From contig NC_058518.1 in NCBI RefSeq assembly GCF_904849725.1, positions 325,956,581 through 326,020,580 on the forward strand: 64,000 nt of DNA. The letters run 5' to 3'. The notes under the pieces are model-generated. The model saw only the letters and a program-made list of their open reading frames with translations, was not told the origin of the DNA and did no database searches. How positions within the stretch are numbered: position 1 is the first letter of the stretch; the number at the start of each line of letters is the position of its first letter. Position numbers and translations under genes: made by a program. This document shows, in pieces, positions 19,801 through 32,198 of the stretch. This DNA is from Hordeum vulgare subsp. vulgare. Its lineage: Eukaryota; Streptophyta; Magnoliopsida; Poales; Poaceae.

Positions 19801-22800
19801 ACCTAAGTTAGGGGGAATAGGTCATCTTGCAGCTACGTAAGCCTTATTATGTCATTTAGGAGAGAACTTAGCTAACTATAGGTCATTTTTTATTAAATAG
19901 GTCATTTTGGAGCTAACTATGCTAATTATGTCATTTCGTAGGATAATTTGCCAATTTAGCCTTTCTTGGATGAGTCTAAGCTACGTAGAAGAAGATAAAG
20001 AGAAGACGAAGTAAAAGAAGGAGGAGGAGGAGGAGGAGGAGAAGGAGAAGGAAGAGGAGAAGAAGAAGAAAAGAAGAAGGAGAAGAAGAAGGAGGAAGAA
20101 GGAGGAAGAAGAAGGAGGAGCTCCTTCTCCTTCTTCTCCTCCTTCTTCTCCTTCTTCTTATCCTCCTCCTTCTCTTCATCTTCTTCTCTTCTTCTTCTTC
20201 TTCTTCTTCTTCCTTTCATTTTTCCTCTTTCTTCTCCTCTTGTCCCCTTCTTCGGGCTAAATTGGCTAAGAATGCCTTTTTGGAGCTAATTATGTCATTT
20301 CGAGGATAATTAGCTAAGTATAGGTCATGTTTTTTAAATAGACCATTTTGGTGCTAACTAAGCTATTTATGTAATTTAGGTGGAACCCTAGCTAACTATA
20401 GGTCGTTTCAGAGCTAACTTGGGTAAAATAGGTCATTTCGGAGCTAACTATGCTTATTAAGCCATTATGGATCTAGCTAGGCTAATAATAGGCCATTTAA
20501 TACCTAAGTTAGGGGGAATAGGTCATCTTGCACCTACTTAAGCCTTATTATGTCATTTAGGAGAGAACATAGCTAAATATAGATCATTTTTATTAAATAG
20601 GTCATTTTGGAGCTAACTAAGCTAATTATGTCATTTCGTAGGATAATTAGCCAATTTAGCCTTTCTTGGATGAGTCTAAGCTACGTAGAAGAAGAGAAAG
20701 AGAATAAGAAGTAAAAGAAGGAGGAGGAGGAGGAAAAGGAGAAGGAAGAGGAGAAGAAGAAGAAAAGAAGAAGGAGAAGGAGAAGGAGGAGGAAGAAGAA
20801 GGAGGAGGAGCTCCTTCTCCTTCTTCTCCTCCTTCTTCTCCTTCTTCTTATCCTCCTCCTTCTGTTCTTCTTCTTCTCTTCTTCTTCATCTTCATTCCTT
20901 TAATTTTTCCTTTTTCTTCTCCTCTTGTCCCCTTCTTCGGGCTAAATTGGCTAAGAATGCCCTTTTGGAGCTAATTATGTCATTTCGAGGATAATTAGCT
21001 AAGTATAGGTCATATTTTATTAAATAGACCATTTTGGAGCTAACTAAGCTAATTATGTCATTTAGGTGGAACCCTAGCTAACTATAGGTCGTTTTGGAGC
21101 TAACTTGGGTAAATTAGCTCATTCCGGAGCAAACTATGCTTATTAAACCATTTTGGATATAGCTAGGCTAATTATAGGCCATTCAATACCTAAGTTTGGG
21201 CGAATAGGTCATCTTGCAGCTACGTAAGCCTTATTATGTCATTTAGGAGAGAACTTAGCTAACTATAGGTCATTTTTTTATTAAATAGGTCACTTTGGAG
21301 CTAACTAAGCTAATTATGTCATTTCGTAGGATAATTAGCCAATTTAGCCTTTCTTGGATGAGTCTAAGCTACGTAGAAGAAGAGAAAGATAAGAAGAAGT
21401 AAAAGAAGGAGGAGCAGGAGGAGGAGGAGGAGGAGAAGGAGATGGAAGAGGAGAAGAAGAAGAAAAGAAGAAGGAGAAGGAGAAGGAGAATGAGGAAGAA
21501 GAAGGAGAAGGAGGAGCTCCTTCTCCTTCTTCTCCTCCTTCTTCTCCTTCTTCTTATCCTCCTCCTTCTCTTGTTCTTCTTCTCTTATTCTTCATCTTCC
21601 TTCCTTTCATTTTTCCTCTTTCTTGTCCTCTTGTCCCCTTCTTCGGGCTAAATTGGCTAAGAATGCCTTTTTGGAGCTAATTATGTCATTTCGAGGATAA
21701 TTAGCTAAGTATTGGTCATGTTTTATTAAATAGACCATTTTGGAGCTAACTAAGCTAATTTTGTCATTTAGGTGGAACCCTAGCTAACTATAGGTCGTTT
21801 CGGAGCTAACTTGGAAAAAATAGGTCATTCCACAGCAAACTATGCTTACTAAGCCATTTTGGATCTAGCTAGGCTAATTATAGGCCATTTAATACCTAAG
21901 TTAGGGGGAATAGGTCATCTTGCAGCTACGTAAGCCTTATTATGTCATTTAGGAGAGAAATTAGCTAACTATAGGTCATTTTTTATTAAATAGGTCATTT
22001 TGGAGCTAACTAAGCTAATTATGTCATTTCATAGGATAATTAGCCAATTTAGCCTTTCTTGGATGAGTCTAAGCTACGTAGAAGAAGAGAAAGAGAAGAA
22101 GAAGTAAAAGAAGGAGGAGGAGGAAGAGGAGGATGAGGAGAAGGAGAAGGAAGAGGGGAAAAAGAAGAAAAGAAGAAGGAGAAGGAGAAGGAGGAAGAAA
22201 GAGGAAGAAGAAGGAGAAGGAGGAGCTCCTTCTCCTTCTCCTCCTTCTTCTCCTTCTTCTTGTCCTCCTCCTTCTCTTCTTCTTCTTCTCTTCTTCTTCT
22301 TCTTCCTTCCTTTCATTTTTCCTCTTTCTTCTCCTCTTGTCCCCTCCTTCGGGCTAAATTGGCTAAGAATGCCTTTTGGAGCTAATTATGTCATTTCGAG
22401 GATAATTAGCTAAGTATAGGTCATGTTTTATTAAATAGACCATTTTGGAGCTAACTAAGCTAATTATGTCATTTAGGTGGAACCCTAGCTAACTATAGGT
22501 CGTTTCGGAGCTAACTTGGGTAAAATAGGTCATTCCGGAGCAAACTATGCTTATTAAGCCATTTTGGATCTAGCTAGGCTAAATATAGGCCATTTAATAC
22601 CTAATTTAGGGGAATAGGCCATCTTGCAGCTACGTAAGCCTTATTATGTCATTTAGGACAGAACTTAGCTAACTATAGGTCATTTTTTATTAAATAGGTC
22701 ATTTTGGAGCTAACTAAGCTAATTATGTCATTTCATACGATAATTAGCCAATTTACCCTTTCTTCGATGAGTCTAAGCTACATAGAAGAAGAGAAAGAGA

Positions 22801-23485
22801 AGAAGAAGTAAAAGAAGGAGGAGGAGGAGGAGGAGGAGAAGGAGAAGGAAGAGGAGAAGAAGAAGAAAAGAAGAAGGAGAAGGAGAAGGAGGAAGAAGGA
22901 GGAACAAGAAGGAGAAGGAGGAGCTCCTTCTCCTTCTTCTCCTTCTTCTTATCCTCCTCCTTCTCTTCTTCTTCTTCTCTTCTTCTTCATCTTCCTTCCT
23001 TTCATTTTCCCTCTTTCTTCTCCTCTTGTCCCCTTCTTCGGCCTAAATTGGCTAAGAATGCCTTTTTGGAGCTAATTATGTCATTTCGAGGATAATTAGC
23101 TAACTATAGGTCATGTTTTAATAAATAGACCATTTTGGAGCTAACTAAGCTAATTATGTCATTTAGGTGGAACCCTAGCTAACTTTAGGTCGTTTCGGAG
23201 CTAACTTGGGTAAAATAGGTCATTCCGGAGCAAACTATGCTTATTAAGCCATTTTGGATCTAGCTAGGCTAATTATAGGCCATTTAATACCTAAGTTAGG
23301 GGGAATAAGTCATCTTGCAGCTACGTAAGCCTTATTATGTCATTTAGGAGAGAACTTAGCTAACTATAGGTCATTTTTTATTAAATAGGTCATTTTGAAG
23401 CTTACTAAGCTAATTATGTCATTTCGTAGGATAATTAGCCAATTTAGTCATTTTGGAGCTAACTAAGCTAATTATGTCATTTAGA
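16861..23485. repeat. Tandem array of about 696-bp units with purine/pyrimidine near-palindromes
   Basis: The anchor ATGAGTCTAAGC occurs at 17200, 17893, 18592, 19280, 19970, 20670, 21358, 22063 and 22767 (spacing 688-705 bp), with partial units at both ends. Each unit has two parts. One part is degenerate 40-60 bp subrepeats such as GGTCATTTTGGAGCTAACTA. The other is about 120 bases of purine (GAAGAAGGAGAAGG) followed by about 110 bases of pyrimidine, meeting at GGAGCTCC. Repeated Glu/Lys/Arg and Ser/Phe/Leu frames are composition artefacts. The array lies downstream of the element's leftward genes. Confidence 0.96.
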
Positions 23486-23489
23486 TGGA

Positions 23490-26090
23490 AGTCTTGCTAT
23501 TTTTTATTAAAACACTCAAAATAACGTACCATTATCGTCATCACGACGGTGACGCACGGTGGCTCTGGCTTCTTTCATTTAGATGGAAGGCTGCCCTAGA
23601 GAAGGCTCCACTATAGAAGGGTCGTGCGATGCGTTTCGGGAGATATTCTGCACCAAACATCGTTTGCAATGTGTCGTTAGCATGAGGATACTCTTAAGAT
23701 CACTGCACTGAAATGAAACTCACCGTCCCCGCCACATTAATGACTGGCATCGGCGGAGGGACTTGGCCGCTCTTCTCGCACATAGACTGTACATTTGGTT
23801 TCGACAAGGCAAACTTTTTATTTATTAATGAAACGGACATTCAAATGCAAGATTTGAAATAACATGAAGAAGAAACTTACCACGAAGAGCTCGTATATGG
23901 CCCTGTTAGATGCATCATTCCGTGCCCTCTCCGCCTCCACCAATGCAGTCGTCCTCTGCTCCAGCTCCCTAATTTCCTTATCCTTCTCCGCCATAGCCGC
24001 CTGCATTGCCTCTCTCTCTTTCTGAATAGCAGCCTGCAACACAACTCATTGTTAGCAATGTAATCATATTGGTTCCAACGCACAACATAATGCGGAAAGA
24101 TAGTTGAGTCCATTAAACTAACCTCGATGGCGAGCTCGACTGGGCGTGGACGACGTGTTATCTCCGGACAAGAGCTCGTTTGGCGTGCCTTTATCTGTCG
24201 GAGAGTGTTAGGACAACGTATAAGGCCGTCTCCAATGGCGATCGAGCCATGGGGCCTCCCGTTGCCAGCTATCATCACCAGCTCTGGACCAATAGGTCCT
24301 CGCTTGGGTTAAAGTCCTCCCCTTTCCTCGTTTTCCAATGATCTCTGTAGTTCACGAGCTTGTGGTGGGAGGAGATGTTGGTGAAGTTTTCTGGATGCTC
24401 GAGGTCAGACTCAGAGAATGCCTTGACCTTCTTGTACGAGGCAGTATGGGCCATCGCATACAGGTCGTACATCTGTGGCACCTCCATCTTATTGTGACGC
24501 GCCTAAAAGAGAGAGAGAGGAAAATTGTGTTAGTAAAGGGCTCAAGATAGCATTAAGAATGAATTGCATGAGGCATGAAGCAAACCACATACCCATTTCT
24601 TGCCAAATTGGATTAAGTTGACGCTCCCTTGATGGTGTGGCACACCAACCATTTTACCACGCCTCTCCTTGGCGTTGTTGTGGCTGGCCTCCCACGTTTC
24701 GGGGCACCACTGATCCACCAAGGCCTCCCAACAATCCATCTTATCCACACACCATCTTGGGGGCACCTAAGTTAATAAAGAGAAATTTGAGCGCGTAAGA
24801 ACCAAATCAAGGAAACTAACTACAAAGCCTTAATAATATGTAATTACCTTCATGTAATGATCCTTCTCCATCTTAGCATCACGGCACTTTGCCTTGTCAA
24901 TCCTAATATGCCGCGTGGCATAGTAGTCTCGAACAGCCTGCACCCGAGCCTCGTGCCGAATGTTTTGAAGTAGGCGGCGACATTCGGTTTCGATAGCCGC
25001 GTCCTCCTCGTATCCATCCTCACACCTGTAGTAGGTCTGCAAACGAGACAACAACGATTAGTACAATAAATAGCTATGGTTGATTTATAATTGTGTGAAG
25101 GAGAAATTACCCAGAACTTTCGGATCACCATGTCCGCCCTCGTGTCGCACAAAACACCATCGATCTCCACCTCCGGCGGTGCCGGGGCACCCAAGTAGTG
25201 CTCCCAGGTGATTCCTACCTCTCGCTCCCGACTGGGAAACGTAACATACCCTGGGAAGTTTTTACGGCAAAGCACACCAAGGACACTGTTGGGCTTGCGG
25301 ACACCCTTGGCAACAATCCAACCCCTACAGTATGATAAATTAAAGCCAAAACATTAGATATTTGAGAAAATGCGAAGGCAAAAGGTTAAATAAGAGTAAA
25401 TTAACTTACTTGTTCCCATTTGGCCTAATCGACCACCTCTGCTCGGGGGTCGCCGGCACGAGCGGGAGCCCCGAACTACCATGCTGGTAGACGGTAGCCC
25501 CCTCACCCAGCTCCTCGTCGCTACCAGCATGGCCACTTGGCTCAGCCCAGGTATCCCAGTGGGTCTCTTGGGACGTACCCTCATCCCTCCTTTGCTCCGG
25601 AGTCGCCTGGAATGAAGCCACTGGGACACGAGTCTCGTGGGTCGAAGGCTCGTCGACCTGAGGCTCGTCGACCCGAGGCTTGTGGGTCGAAGGCTCGTCG
25701 ACCCGAGAATCCACCCTAGAAGTCATGTGCTCAAGTGAATCAGTTTGGGGTGGTGGCGTAGAACGTGTAGCCGCCACCTCGGAAGGCGTGGCAGCCACCG
25801 CCCTACCTCTCCCGCGGCCACGTGTACCTTTAGTACAACATAAATACCAACATGAGCAATAAAATGTATATAAATACCAATATGGATACACCATGAGTAC
25901 AACATAAATACCAACATGAATACAACGTGTACCTTTAGTACCTCTCGGCTTCGCGGGGGGTCGACCTCCTCTCACGGGGGGCGCTCCTTGCAGAGTAGAG
26001 AGCAACGCTCTCCGAAGAGGCGAGGCAGGAATGGAAGTACCCATCCCATCACCCGCCGACGAAGAAGGAGCCGCAGAGTGCTTTCAACAC
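23490..26090 (-). pseudogene. CACTA-2 second ORF, Ptta/En/Spm transposase-like (PF03004-type), multi-exon
   Basis: Reading leftward from about 26090: a Pro/Arg/Gly-rich start (MGTSIPASPLRRALLS, RGGRPPAKPRG), an intron with repeated AATACCAACATG sequence, a low-complexity region with VDEPSTHKPRVDEP repeats, then family-like exons: REREVGITWEHYLGAP (25275-25100), CEDGYEEDAAIETECRRLL (about 25020), DCWEALVDQWCPETW (about 24740), MYDLYAMAHTASYKK (about 24470) and a coiled-coil exon (MAEKDKEIRELEQR, about 23960) with donor GTAAGT. This matches the TNPA/TNP1-like partner that binds subterminal repeats in CACTA elements. Stops near 24280 suggest damage. Exon limits are approximate. Confidence 0.65.
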
Positions 26091-26285
26091 GTGTCATGAC
26101 AAAGAGTAAATGAAATTAGTACAACATAAATACCAACATGAGTAATAAAATGTATATAATTTAAGTGTATCATCGTCATAAATACCAACATGACTAATAA
26201 AAATTGAATACCTAATATGAACTCAAAATTTATATATAGTATAACAGTTGAATACCTGACATGAACTAATAACAATTCTGCTCCT

Positions 26286-29200
26286 CTATATATGCTTCGG
26301 GGTCAATAAATGCATCATGATCATCACTATGATCAATAAATGCATCATCATCATCACTATCACGAACAACATGTGGAAGGACACCCTTATGTAATCGGTC
26401 AAGAAGTGACAGGTCATCCGCAGCAGTAACCTCTTCTTCTTCCAGCTCTTCCTGTTCGGGGGTGAAGTAGAGCGGTTCTTGAAACGTTTCTTGGACATAC
26501 GTGTTTCTTGGAATAATTCTCCTTCATATGTGTCTGGGTTAATGTGAGGTTCGTAATCCTCTTCATTGAGTGTACGTGGTCTAAAATGTGGTGGCACTTC
26601 ATAAACGACATCCCAACCTTTGAGATTTGGATCAGTTTGGCAGGCCCACGGTAGATAGAAAACTTGTGTCGCCTGTTGAGCCGTAATATAGACATCGGGA
26701 ACATCTAAGTGGGTGTTTTGGTTGATTTCGACTAGTCCTATATGTTCATGAGTCCTTCTAGTCTCCCTCGGCTCAAACCAATAACATTCGAAGACTCCGA
26801 CGGTCGGTGGGTTTTCACCATAGAATAGAAGTTCATAAATTGCTTCAACTCTTCCATAATACTCGGTGTCTCCTTCACCGATATCAAAGACAGAACAATT
26901 TGTAGTCTTTAGGTCGGGAATAGATAGCTCTTTGCCAAAGGTACAAAAGTGATACCCGTCGATGTTGTATTTGTCAAATGAACAGACCTTATAGTCAAAA
27001 CCATTAGCGACTTGTCTCAACTCGGCGTCCATAGACTCTGCATCAGCCTACAAGTTTAATACGAAAGAATGGATGCATTAGCTGCAAATTAGACCAAGAA
27101 ATCAAATGGTCCCTTAATGGTAATTAATTACCCTTTGTTTGAACCAAGTGATGAAATCGGGATAGTCGCCTCCATGCTTTGCGAGAAGCTCATACTCTTC
27201 GACAGAATCCTTTTCGATGACCGCTCCATCCGAGAATTCGGCGACGTATCGACTACATCAAATATCCGGGAATAAGAGTAGTTCATAGCAATTAGAGGTT
27301 GCGGAACAATAAATTACCGAGACCTTACTCGATGTACGGCCGCACTTCTGTTAGGTTGGTGAAGAAATACAAAGAAATGGTCCGCCATTCTTCGACATCC
27401 AACGATTTCCCTTTCAAAGCACCGGATGGTGCGAGCTTACCTTTGAATAGGCTGAGGTTGGATCGAACTTTTTTTGGATCGCCATCATTGTACCGAGGCT
27501 TCGGGTTATGCAAATGATGATTTTTGGCTTCATAGTGTGCTGTCACGAAGTTTGCCGCCTCCTCAATAATGAATGCCTCGGCCATCGACGCTTCAATTCT
27601 ACGTTTATTTTTACACTTAGCTCGAAGCATCTTCTGCATCCTCTCAGTCGAGTAGCACCATCGATTTTGAACGGGCCCCCCATTCTTGCCTCGGTCGGGA
27701 GATGCAAAATCAAATGTTGCATTGGATTAAAGAAGCCTAGTGGAAAGATCTTTTCTAATTTGCAGATCAACTCCGGCGCCAACTCTTCCATTTCATCTAG
27801 CATGCCAGGCGATAGTTCTTTCGCACAAAGAGAACGGAAGAAATAGCTCAGCTCTGCCAGTACTAGCCATTCATCCTCAGGGATAAAGCCACGCAACATC
27901 ACCGACATTACCCGCTCAATCCATATGTGTCAATCATGACTCTTGAGCCCAAATATTTTCAATTTCTCAAGACTCGCTCCCCTCTTTAGATTCGCAGCAT
28001 ACCCATCGGGGAACATCAACCGCATTTTCACCCACAATAGCATTTCCCTAATAGTTGGCCTTTCAAGATTGAACCATGCCTTTGGCTTCGCTATGCTTCG
28101 CTTTCCTTTCCGTTGTCGCAAGTTTTGCAACGATCTATCACATAGAGCCTCCAGGTCGATTCTAGCCTTAGGATTATCTTTTCACTTCCCCTCTATGCCG
28201 AACAATGTACCAAAAATGGCCTCCGCAATATTCTTTTCAGTGTGCATCACGTCAATGTTGTGTGGGCAAAGGAGGTCTTTGAAGTAAGGCAGATCCCATA
28301 AGCATGACTTGTGAGTCTAGGCATGTTCCGTATTATACCCTTTGAAGTATCCTGGACGCAAAGGATCAGGCTCGAGAGCGTTTAACTAATCAAGGGTCTG
28401 TTGGCCTGTCAACGCAGCTGGTGCAGTGTTTTTGACAACTCTACCTTTGATGAAATTCTTCTTGTCTTTTCTGAACTTATGGTAAGGATCCAGGAATTTT
28501 CTATGCATGTCGAAGCAAGAATACTTGCGACTAGCCTGCAGCCAACGAAACTGAAGAGCTGCCTTGCATGTGGTGCACGGGAACCTTCCATGCACACACC
28601 AGCCAGCGAATAGCGCAAACGCCGGATAATCATGCGTCGAGTACATGTACCACACATGCATTTTGAAATTTGTTTTGGTAGCCGCGTCGTAGGTCTTGAT
28701 CCCATTATCCCAGGCTTCTTGCAACTCATCCTCAAGCGGCTGCATGTACACATTCATATTCTTCCCCGGATAGTTGGGCCCTGGAATTATCAACGTCAGG
28801 AAAATGTTCTTTCTTTTCATAATCTCTCCGGGTGGCAAATTTAGTGGAATGACAAATACAGGCCAACAACTGTATTGTGCTGCCGTCATACCATACACAT
28901 TGAACCCATCCGTGCCGATTGCAACTCTAGGTTGCCTTGGATCTTCCGATTTATCCTTATGTAATGCATCGAAGTGCCTCCACGCAAAACCATCTGAAGT
29001 TTGTACCAGCATCTTGTTCCCATCCGCATCTAGTTCGGTTCTTTTGCCCAATTTGTGCCATGTCATCTGTCTGGCCGTCTCTTCGACCATGAAAAGACGT
29101 TGAAGTCTTGGTATGATTGGCAGATACCGAAGAGCACTAATGGGGATTTTGGTCTGATTCTTCTCACCCATGCCGTTGTCTACCAAAATATACCTGGAAG

Positions 29201-29880
29201 AATTGCAAATGGGGCAATAGTTCAAGGACGCATACTCAAGCCTAAATAAGGCACATCTATTCTCACAGGCATGTATCTTCTCATAGGGCATCTTAAGTAC
29301 ACGGAGTATTCTCTCCGACTGGTACAGGTTTGCAGGCGGGTACATGGCCTTTGGGTAGAAAGCGTCCAAATATCGTCATCATCGCGTCGTAGCATTCTCT
29401 GCCTAGGTTGAATTGAGCCTTCAGAGCCATTACTTGCGCGATGGCATCCAGCTGACAAAGCTCAGTCTGCTCGTGGAGAGGACGTTTTGAAGACTCCAAC
29501 ATTTCATAGAAGGCCTTTGCAGATTCCTCCATCTCATCGTCCGAATCCTGAGCATTATCAAAGTCTTGCACCATGTCTTCAATCCCGGTACCATGCTCGT
29601 CGGTGCGACGACGAATCACCTCAGCTCTGGCATGTTGGTCAGACTCACCGAGAAAAGTCCACACCGTATAATTAGGCGTAAAACCCCACTTCTGCAGGTG
29701 TTTACCCATTTCAAACTCTATTTGCTCTTTCCAGTTGTCGCAGTTGGGACAAGGGCACCATGTTTTTTGCTGGCCATTTGCAAATGCGGCTCTCACAAAC
29801 CCCCTAGTTTTTGTTAACCATTCATGGGTCATGTCTTTCTGACTAGGGTGACCAGTGTACATCCAAGCACGATCACTCAT
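26286..29880 (-). pseudogene. CACTA-2 TNP2-type transposase, multiple stops and frameshifts
   Basis: The leftward gene starts at ATG 29880 with the transposase-associated domain (SDRAWMYTGHPSQKDMTHEW, then WCPCPNC). A frameshift near 29370 moves it to the frame 29369-28386, the TNP2 core (NRCALFRLEYASLNYCPIC, VAIGTDGFNVYGM, CWPVFVIPLNLPP, LIIPGPNYPGKNM). It stops at 28386. DNA down to about 27540 still encodes the DLPYFKD...IDVMHTEKN junction and DUF4218 with several stops. Further exons follow (27639-27325) and then the DUF4216 part (27032-26286: YGRVEAIYELLFYG, YITAQQATQVFYLPW). The family needs DDE-type acidic residues. The protein cannot be made whole from this copy. Confidence 0.88.
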
Positions 29881-30599
29881 GTTGCCTAGCTACCTATGGG
29901 GGCACAAGAATTAAATACATAATTCATCATCTATATTCATACGCTAATCAAGTTTGTCAGTTTTATTACGTCCATGCAACCTACACGCTAATAGGTAAAG
30001 ATAGGTCCTAATCCCACCCGAGTATGTCTAGATTGGGTTCGTTTTCCCATGCTCTGCTCCAGATGCGACGCCGAATTTCGGCAGCACCTCCCCGCTGTTC
30101 TCCTGATACACGTCTCGGCAATAAGCAGAGAGGATGTGTACCCAGAGAACAACAGGGGAGGCACTGACGAAATTTCGCATCGGATCCGGAGCACAACATA
30201 CGGGAAAACAAACCCAATCTACACATACTCGGGCTGTCCATGGATAATATTGGATAATTCGAAAGGATGGCGGTTATAAATATGTAAAGAAATGCATATT
30301 TATAGATGTTGCCCTTTCGAACGGGAGGCGCATACTGGTCACGCATACTCATGATTGAAGAAACCTATAGCTAGCAAGTTTCATCTGCACGAAGACCGGA
30401 ACATAGCAAATTAAGGGGTAGGAGGAGAAGTCATTTGTGCTCACCAACAAACGCAGGGGCGGAGCTCGTCCAACGCATGTGGAGGTCGTCGAACAACTGC
30501 ACATTGAAATTCACACGATCAACACAAATATGATGTTTTTATAATTAACATAATCGGAAAATATGTGGCCTAACTCATAATTTACAAAACTATGACCCC
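29881..30599 (-). promoter_or_regulatory. Upstream region of the CACTA-2 transposase, with a long hairpin
   Basis: Lies immediately 5' of the TNP2 ATG. It holds the inverted repeat 30017-30232 and short AT-rich segments, with no coding signal of its own. Treating it as promoter or leader is inference from position. Confidence 0.35.
30017..30232. repeat. Long imperfect hairpin, about 100-bp arms
   Basis: The left arm 30017-30115 (CCCGAGTATGTCTAGATTGG...) matches the complement of 30131-30232 (CCCGAGTATGTGTAGATTGG...) with roughly one mismatch per six to eight bases. The loop is about 15 bases. It could be a small MITE or a hairpin-forming leader. No clear target duplication was found. Confidence 0.8.
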
Positions 30600-31108
30600 C
30601 TGTCGGCTTAGTGGCGTCGATGGTCGGTGGTGTCGGGTGTCGGTGGCGTCGGGGGTTGAGTGTTAGTTCTGTCGATGGTCGGGGGTTAGTGTCGTCGGGG
30701 GTCGAGGGTCACTGGCGTCGGGGGTTGGGGTCTTTTCCGTCAACAAGAGGCCGAAGAGGTGTCGGGGGTCGGGGTTGGGGTCAGGGGTAGGGGGTCGGGG
30801 GTCGAAGGTCAGTGGCGTCGTGGGTCGGGGGTCGGGGGGCGAGGGTCAGTGGCGTCAGGAGTCGAGGGTCAGTGGCGTCGGGCGTCAGGAGTTGGGGGTC
30901 GAGGGTCAGTGGCGTCTGGATTCGAGGGTCAATGGCGTCGGGCGTCGGGGGTCGGCGGTTAGTGGAGTCGGGGGTTGGGAGTCGGGGGTCGGGGGTCGAC
31001 GGTCAGTGGTGTTGGGCATTGGGGGTCGGGAGTCGGGTGTCAGTGGCGTCGGAGGTCGAGGGTCAGGGGTTGGTGGCGTCGGTCGTCGTGGGCTGGGGGT
31101 CGGGGTCC
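30600..31108. repeat. G-rich minisatellite (GTCGGGGGTCGAGGGTCAGTG)n
   Basis: Variants of GTCGGGGGTC, GAGGGTCAGTGGCGTCG and GGGTTGGGGTC repeat for about 500 bp with many runs of three to five G. The plus strand is strongly G-rich and could form quadruplexes. It borders the (TTC)n tract. Confidence 0.92.
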
Positions 31109-31320
31109 TCTTCTTCTTCTCCACTCTCCTCTTTTTCTTCTTCTTCTTCTTCTTCTTCTTCTTCTTGATCATCTTATTCTTCTTCTTCTTCTTCTTTTTT
31201 CTCCTCCTCCTCCTCTTCTTCTTCTTCTTCTTCTTCTTCTTCTTCTTCTTCTTTCTTTTATCTTTCTCCTCCTCTCCTCTTTCTTCTTCTTCTTCTTCTT
31301 CTTCTTCTTTCTTCTTCTAG
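31109..31320. repeat. (TTC)n / pyrimidine tract
   Basis: Almost pure TTC and TCC triplets, for example 31135-31165 and 31220-31250. This is a trinucleotide microsatellite. Confidence 0.95.
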
Positions 31321-31899
31321 TTTATTATTCTCTTATTTTCTTCTAAGTTTTTTTTCTATCTATTTTTTTCTTTTCTATCTACCTTTTCTACTTAATAAAC
31401 TAACTATCTAATTTAACATAAAAAACAGAAAAAAACTAACTATCCAATTTAACAGGAAAACACAAAATAAACTAACTATCTAAATTAACTATCTAATTTA
31501 AAAGAAAAAACAAGAAATAAAGCGAAAAAGAAAAAAAAAATCTTACCTGCGCAGGGGTAGTGGGCGGCCGGGGCGGAAGGCAGTGGGAGGAGGGGAGGGC
31601 GAGCTCCGGCGTTGGGCGGCGGGGAGGAGGTGCGAGGGGAGGAGGGGAGGGCGAGCTCCGGCCGCGCGGCGATGGTGGGCCGGAGCGGCTCCGGTGGTGG
31701 TGCCGGCGGCACTCGGGTGGGCAGGGCGCGGGGAGGACGGGCGCGTGGAGGACGGGCGTGGGGAGGAGTTGCGCGGGGAGGAGGGGAGGGCGAGCTCCGA
31801 TGGTGGTGGCGGTGGCGCTGGAGTGGGAAAGGGGCGCGCGCGAGAGGCAGGAGGTCGAGGGGAGCGGCTGGGGTGGGGGCTGGCGCCGTTAGGGCGAGC
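31321..31899. other. A-rich then very GC-rich leader-like segment of CACTA-2
   Basis: 31321-31545 has TAACTATCTAATTTAACA repeats and A-runs. 31560-31899 is GAGGGCGAGCTCCGG-rich with tandem-like GCGCGGGGAGGA units. Frames on both strands are Pro/Arg or Gly/Arg low complexity. I see no gene. It may be an outer leader exon of the leftward genes. Confidence 0.4.
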
Positions 31900-32198
31900 T
31901 CCCCTTTGCCGTGTGCAAAGGCTGGGAGGCGGACGACAAAGGGGTGGGTGGGGTGGGGCGGGAGTTGGCCGTTAGGGTGGCGCCCCTTTGTCGTCCGCAT
32001 GCTCTTTGCCGTCCGCCTGTAGGGTCTTTGCCATGCGTCTGCGGACGCCAAAGAGGTGGAAGACAGCAAATAAAACCTTTTCCATCAGCAACCCCTTTGC
32101 CATCCTCTTTGTACCAACTGACGGCAAAGAGGGTCTTTTCCATGCTTCACCAGACGACAAAGGCACGGCAGACGACAAATTTATCAATTCCAGTAGTG
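31900..32198. repeat. Right subterminal and terminal repeats of CACTA-2
   Basis: Contains CTTTGCCGT, CTTTGTCGTCCGC and their complements (ACGGCAAAG, GACGACAAAG) many times, ending ATTCCAGTAGTG. This mirrors the left end. Confidence 0.9.

Larger units (their letters stand above)
15919..32198 (-). mobile_element. CACTA-2: 16.3-kb CACTA transposon inside the gypsy protease region
   Basis: Left end CACTACTGAAATCCAG at 15919; the right end is the inverse of CACTACTGGAATTGAT at 32198. The flanks are TCT (15916-15918) and TCT (32199-32201), a perfect 3-bp duplication. Subterminal repeats carry TTTGCCGTCTGCC. Its two transposase-related genes read leftward (TNP2 26286-29880, then a Ptta/En/Spm-type ORF). 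About 40% of the element is a tandem array. Both genes are broken, so movement would need another copy. Confidence 0.95.

Noticed and set aside
17196..22357. Many Glu/Lys/Arg-rich and Ser/Phe/Leu-rich frames in the 696-bp array
   Set aside because: They arise from the GAA/TTC blocks and recur at each unit, so they are not genes.
23490..26090. Host disease-resistance or kinase gene
   Set aside because: Exon motifs fit the Ptta/En/Spm transposon family and the gene lies inside clear CACTA termini.
31485..32069. 194-codon minus-strand Pro-rich frame near the CACTA-2 right end
   Set aside because: Overlaps opposing Gly/Arg-rich frames and runs into terminal repeats. At most a leader.
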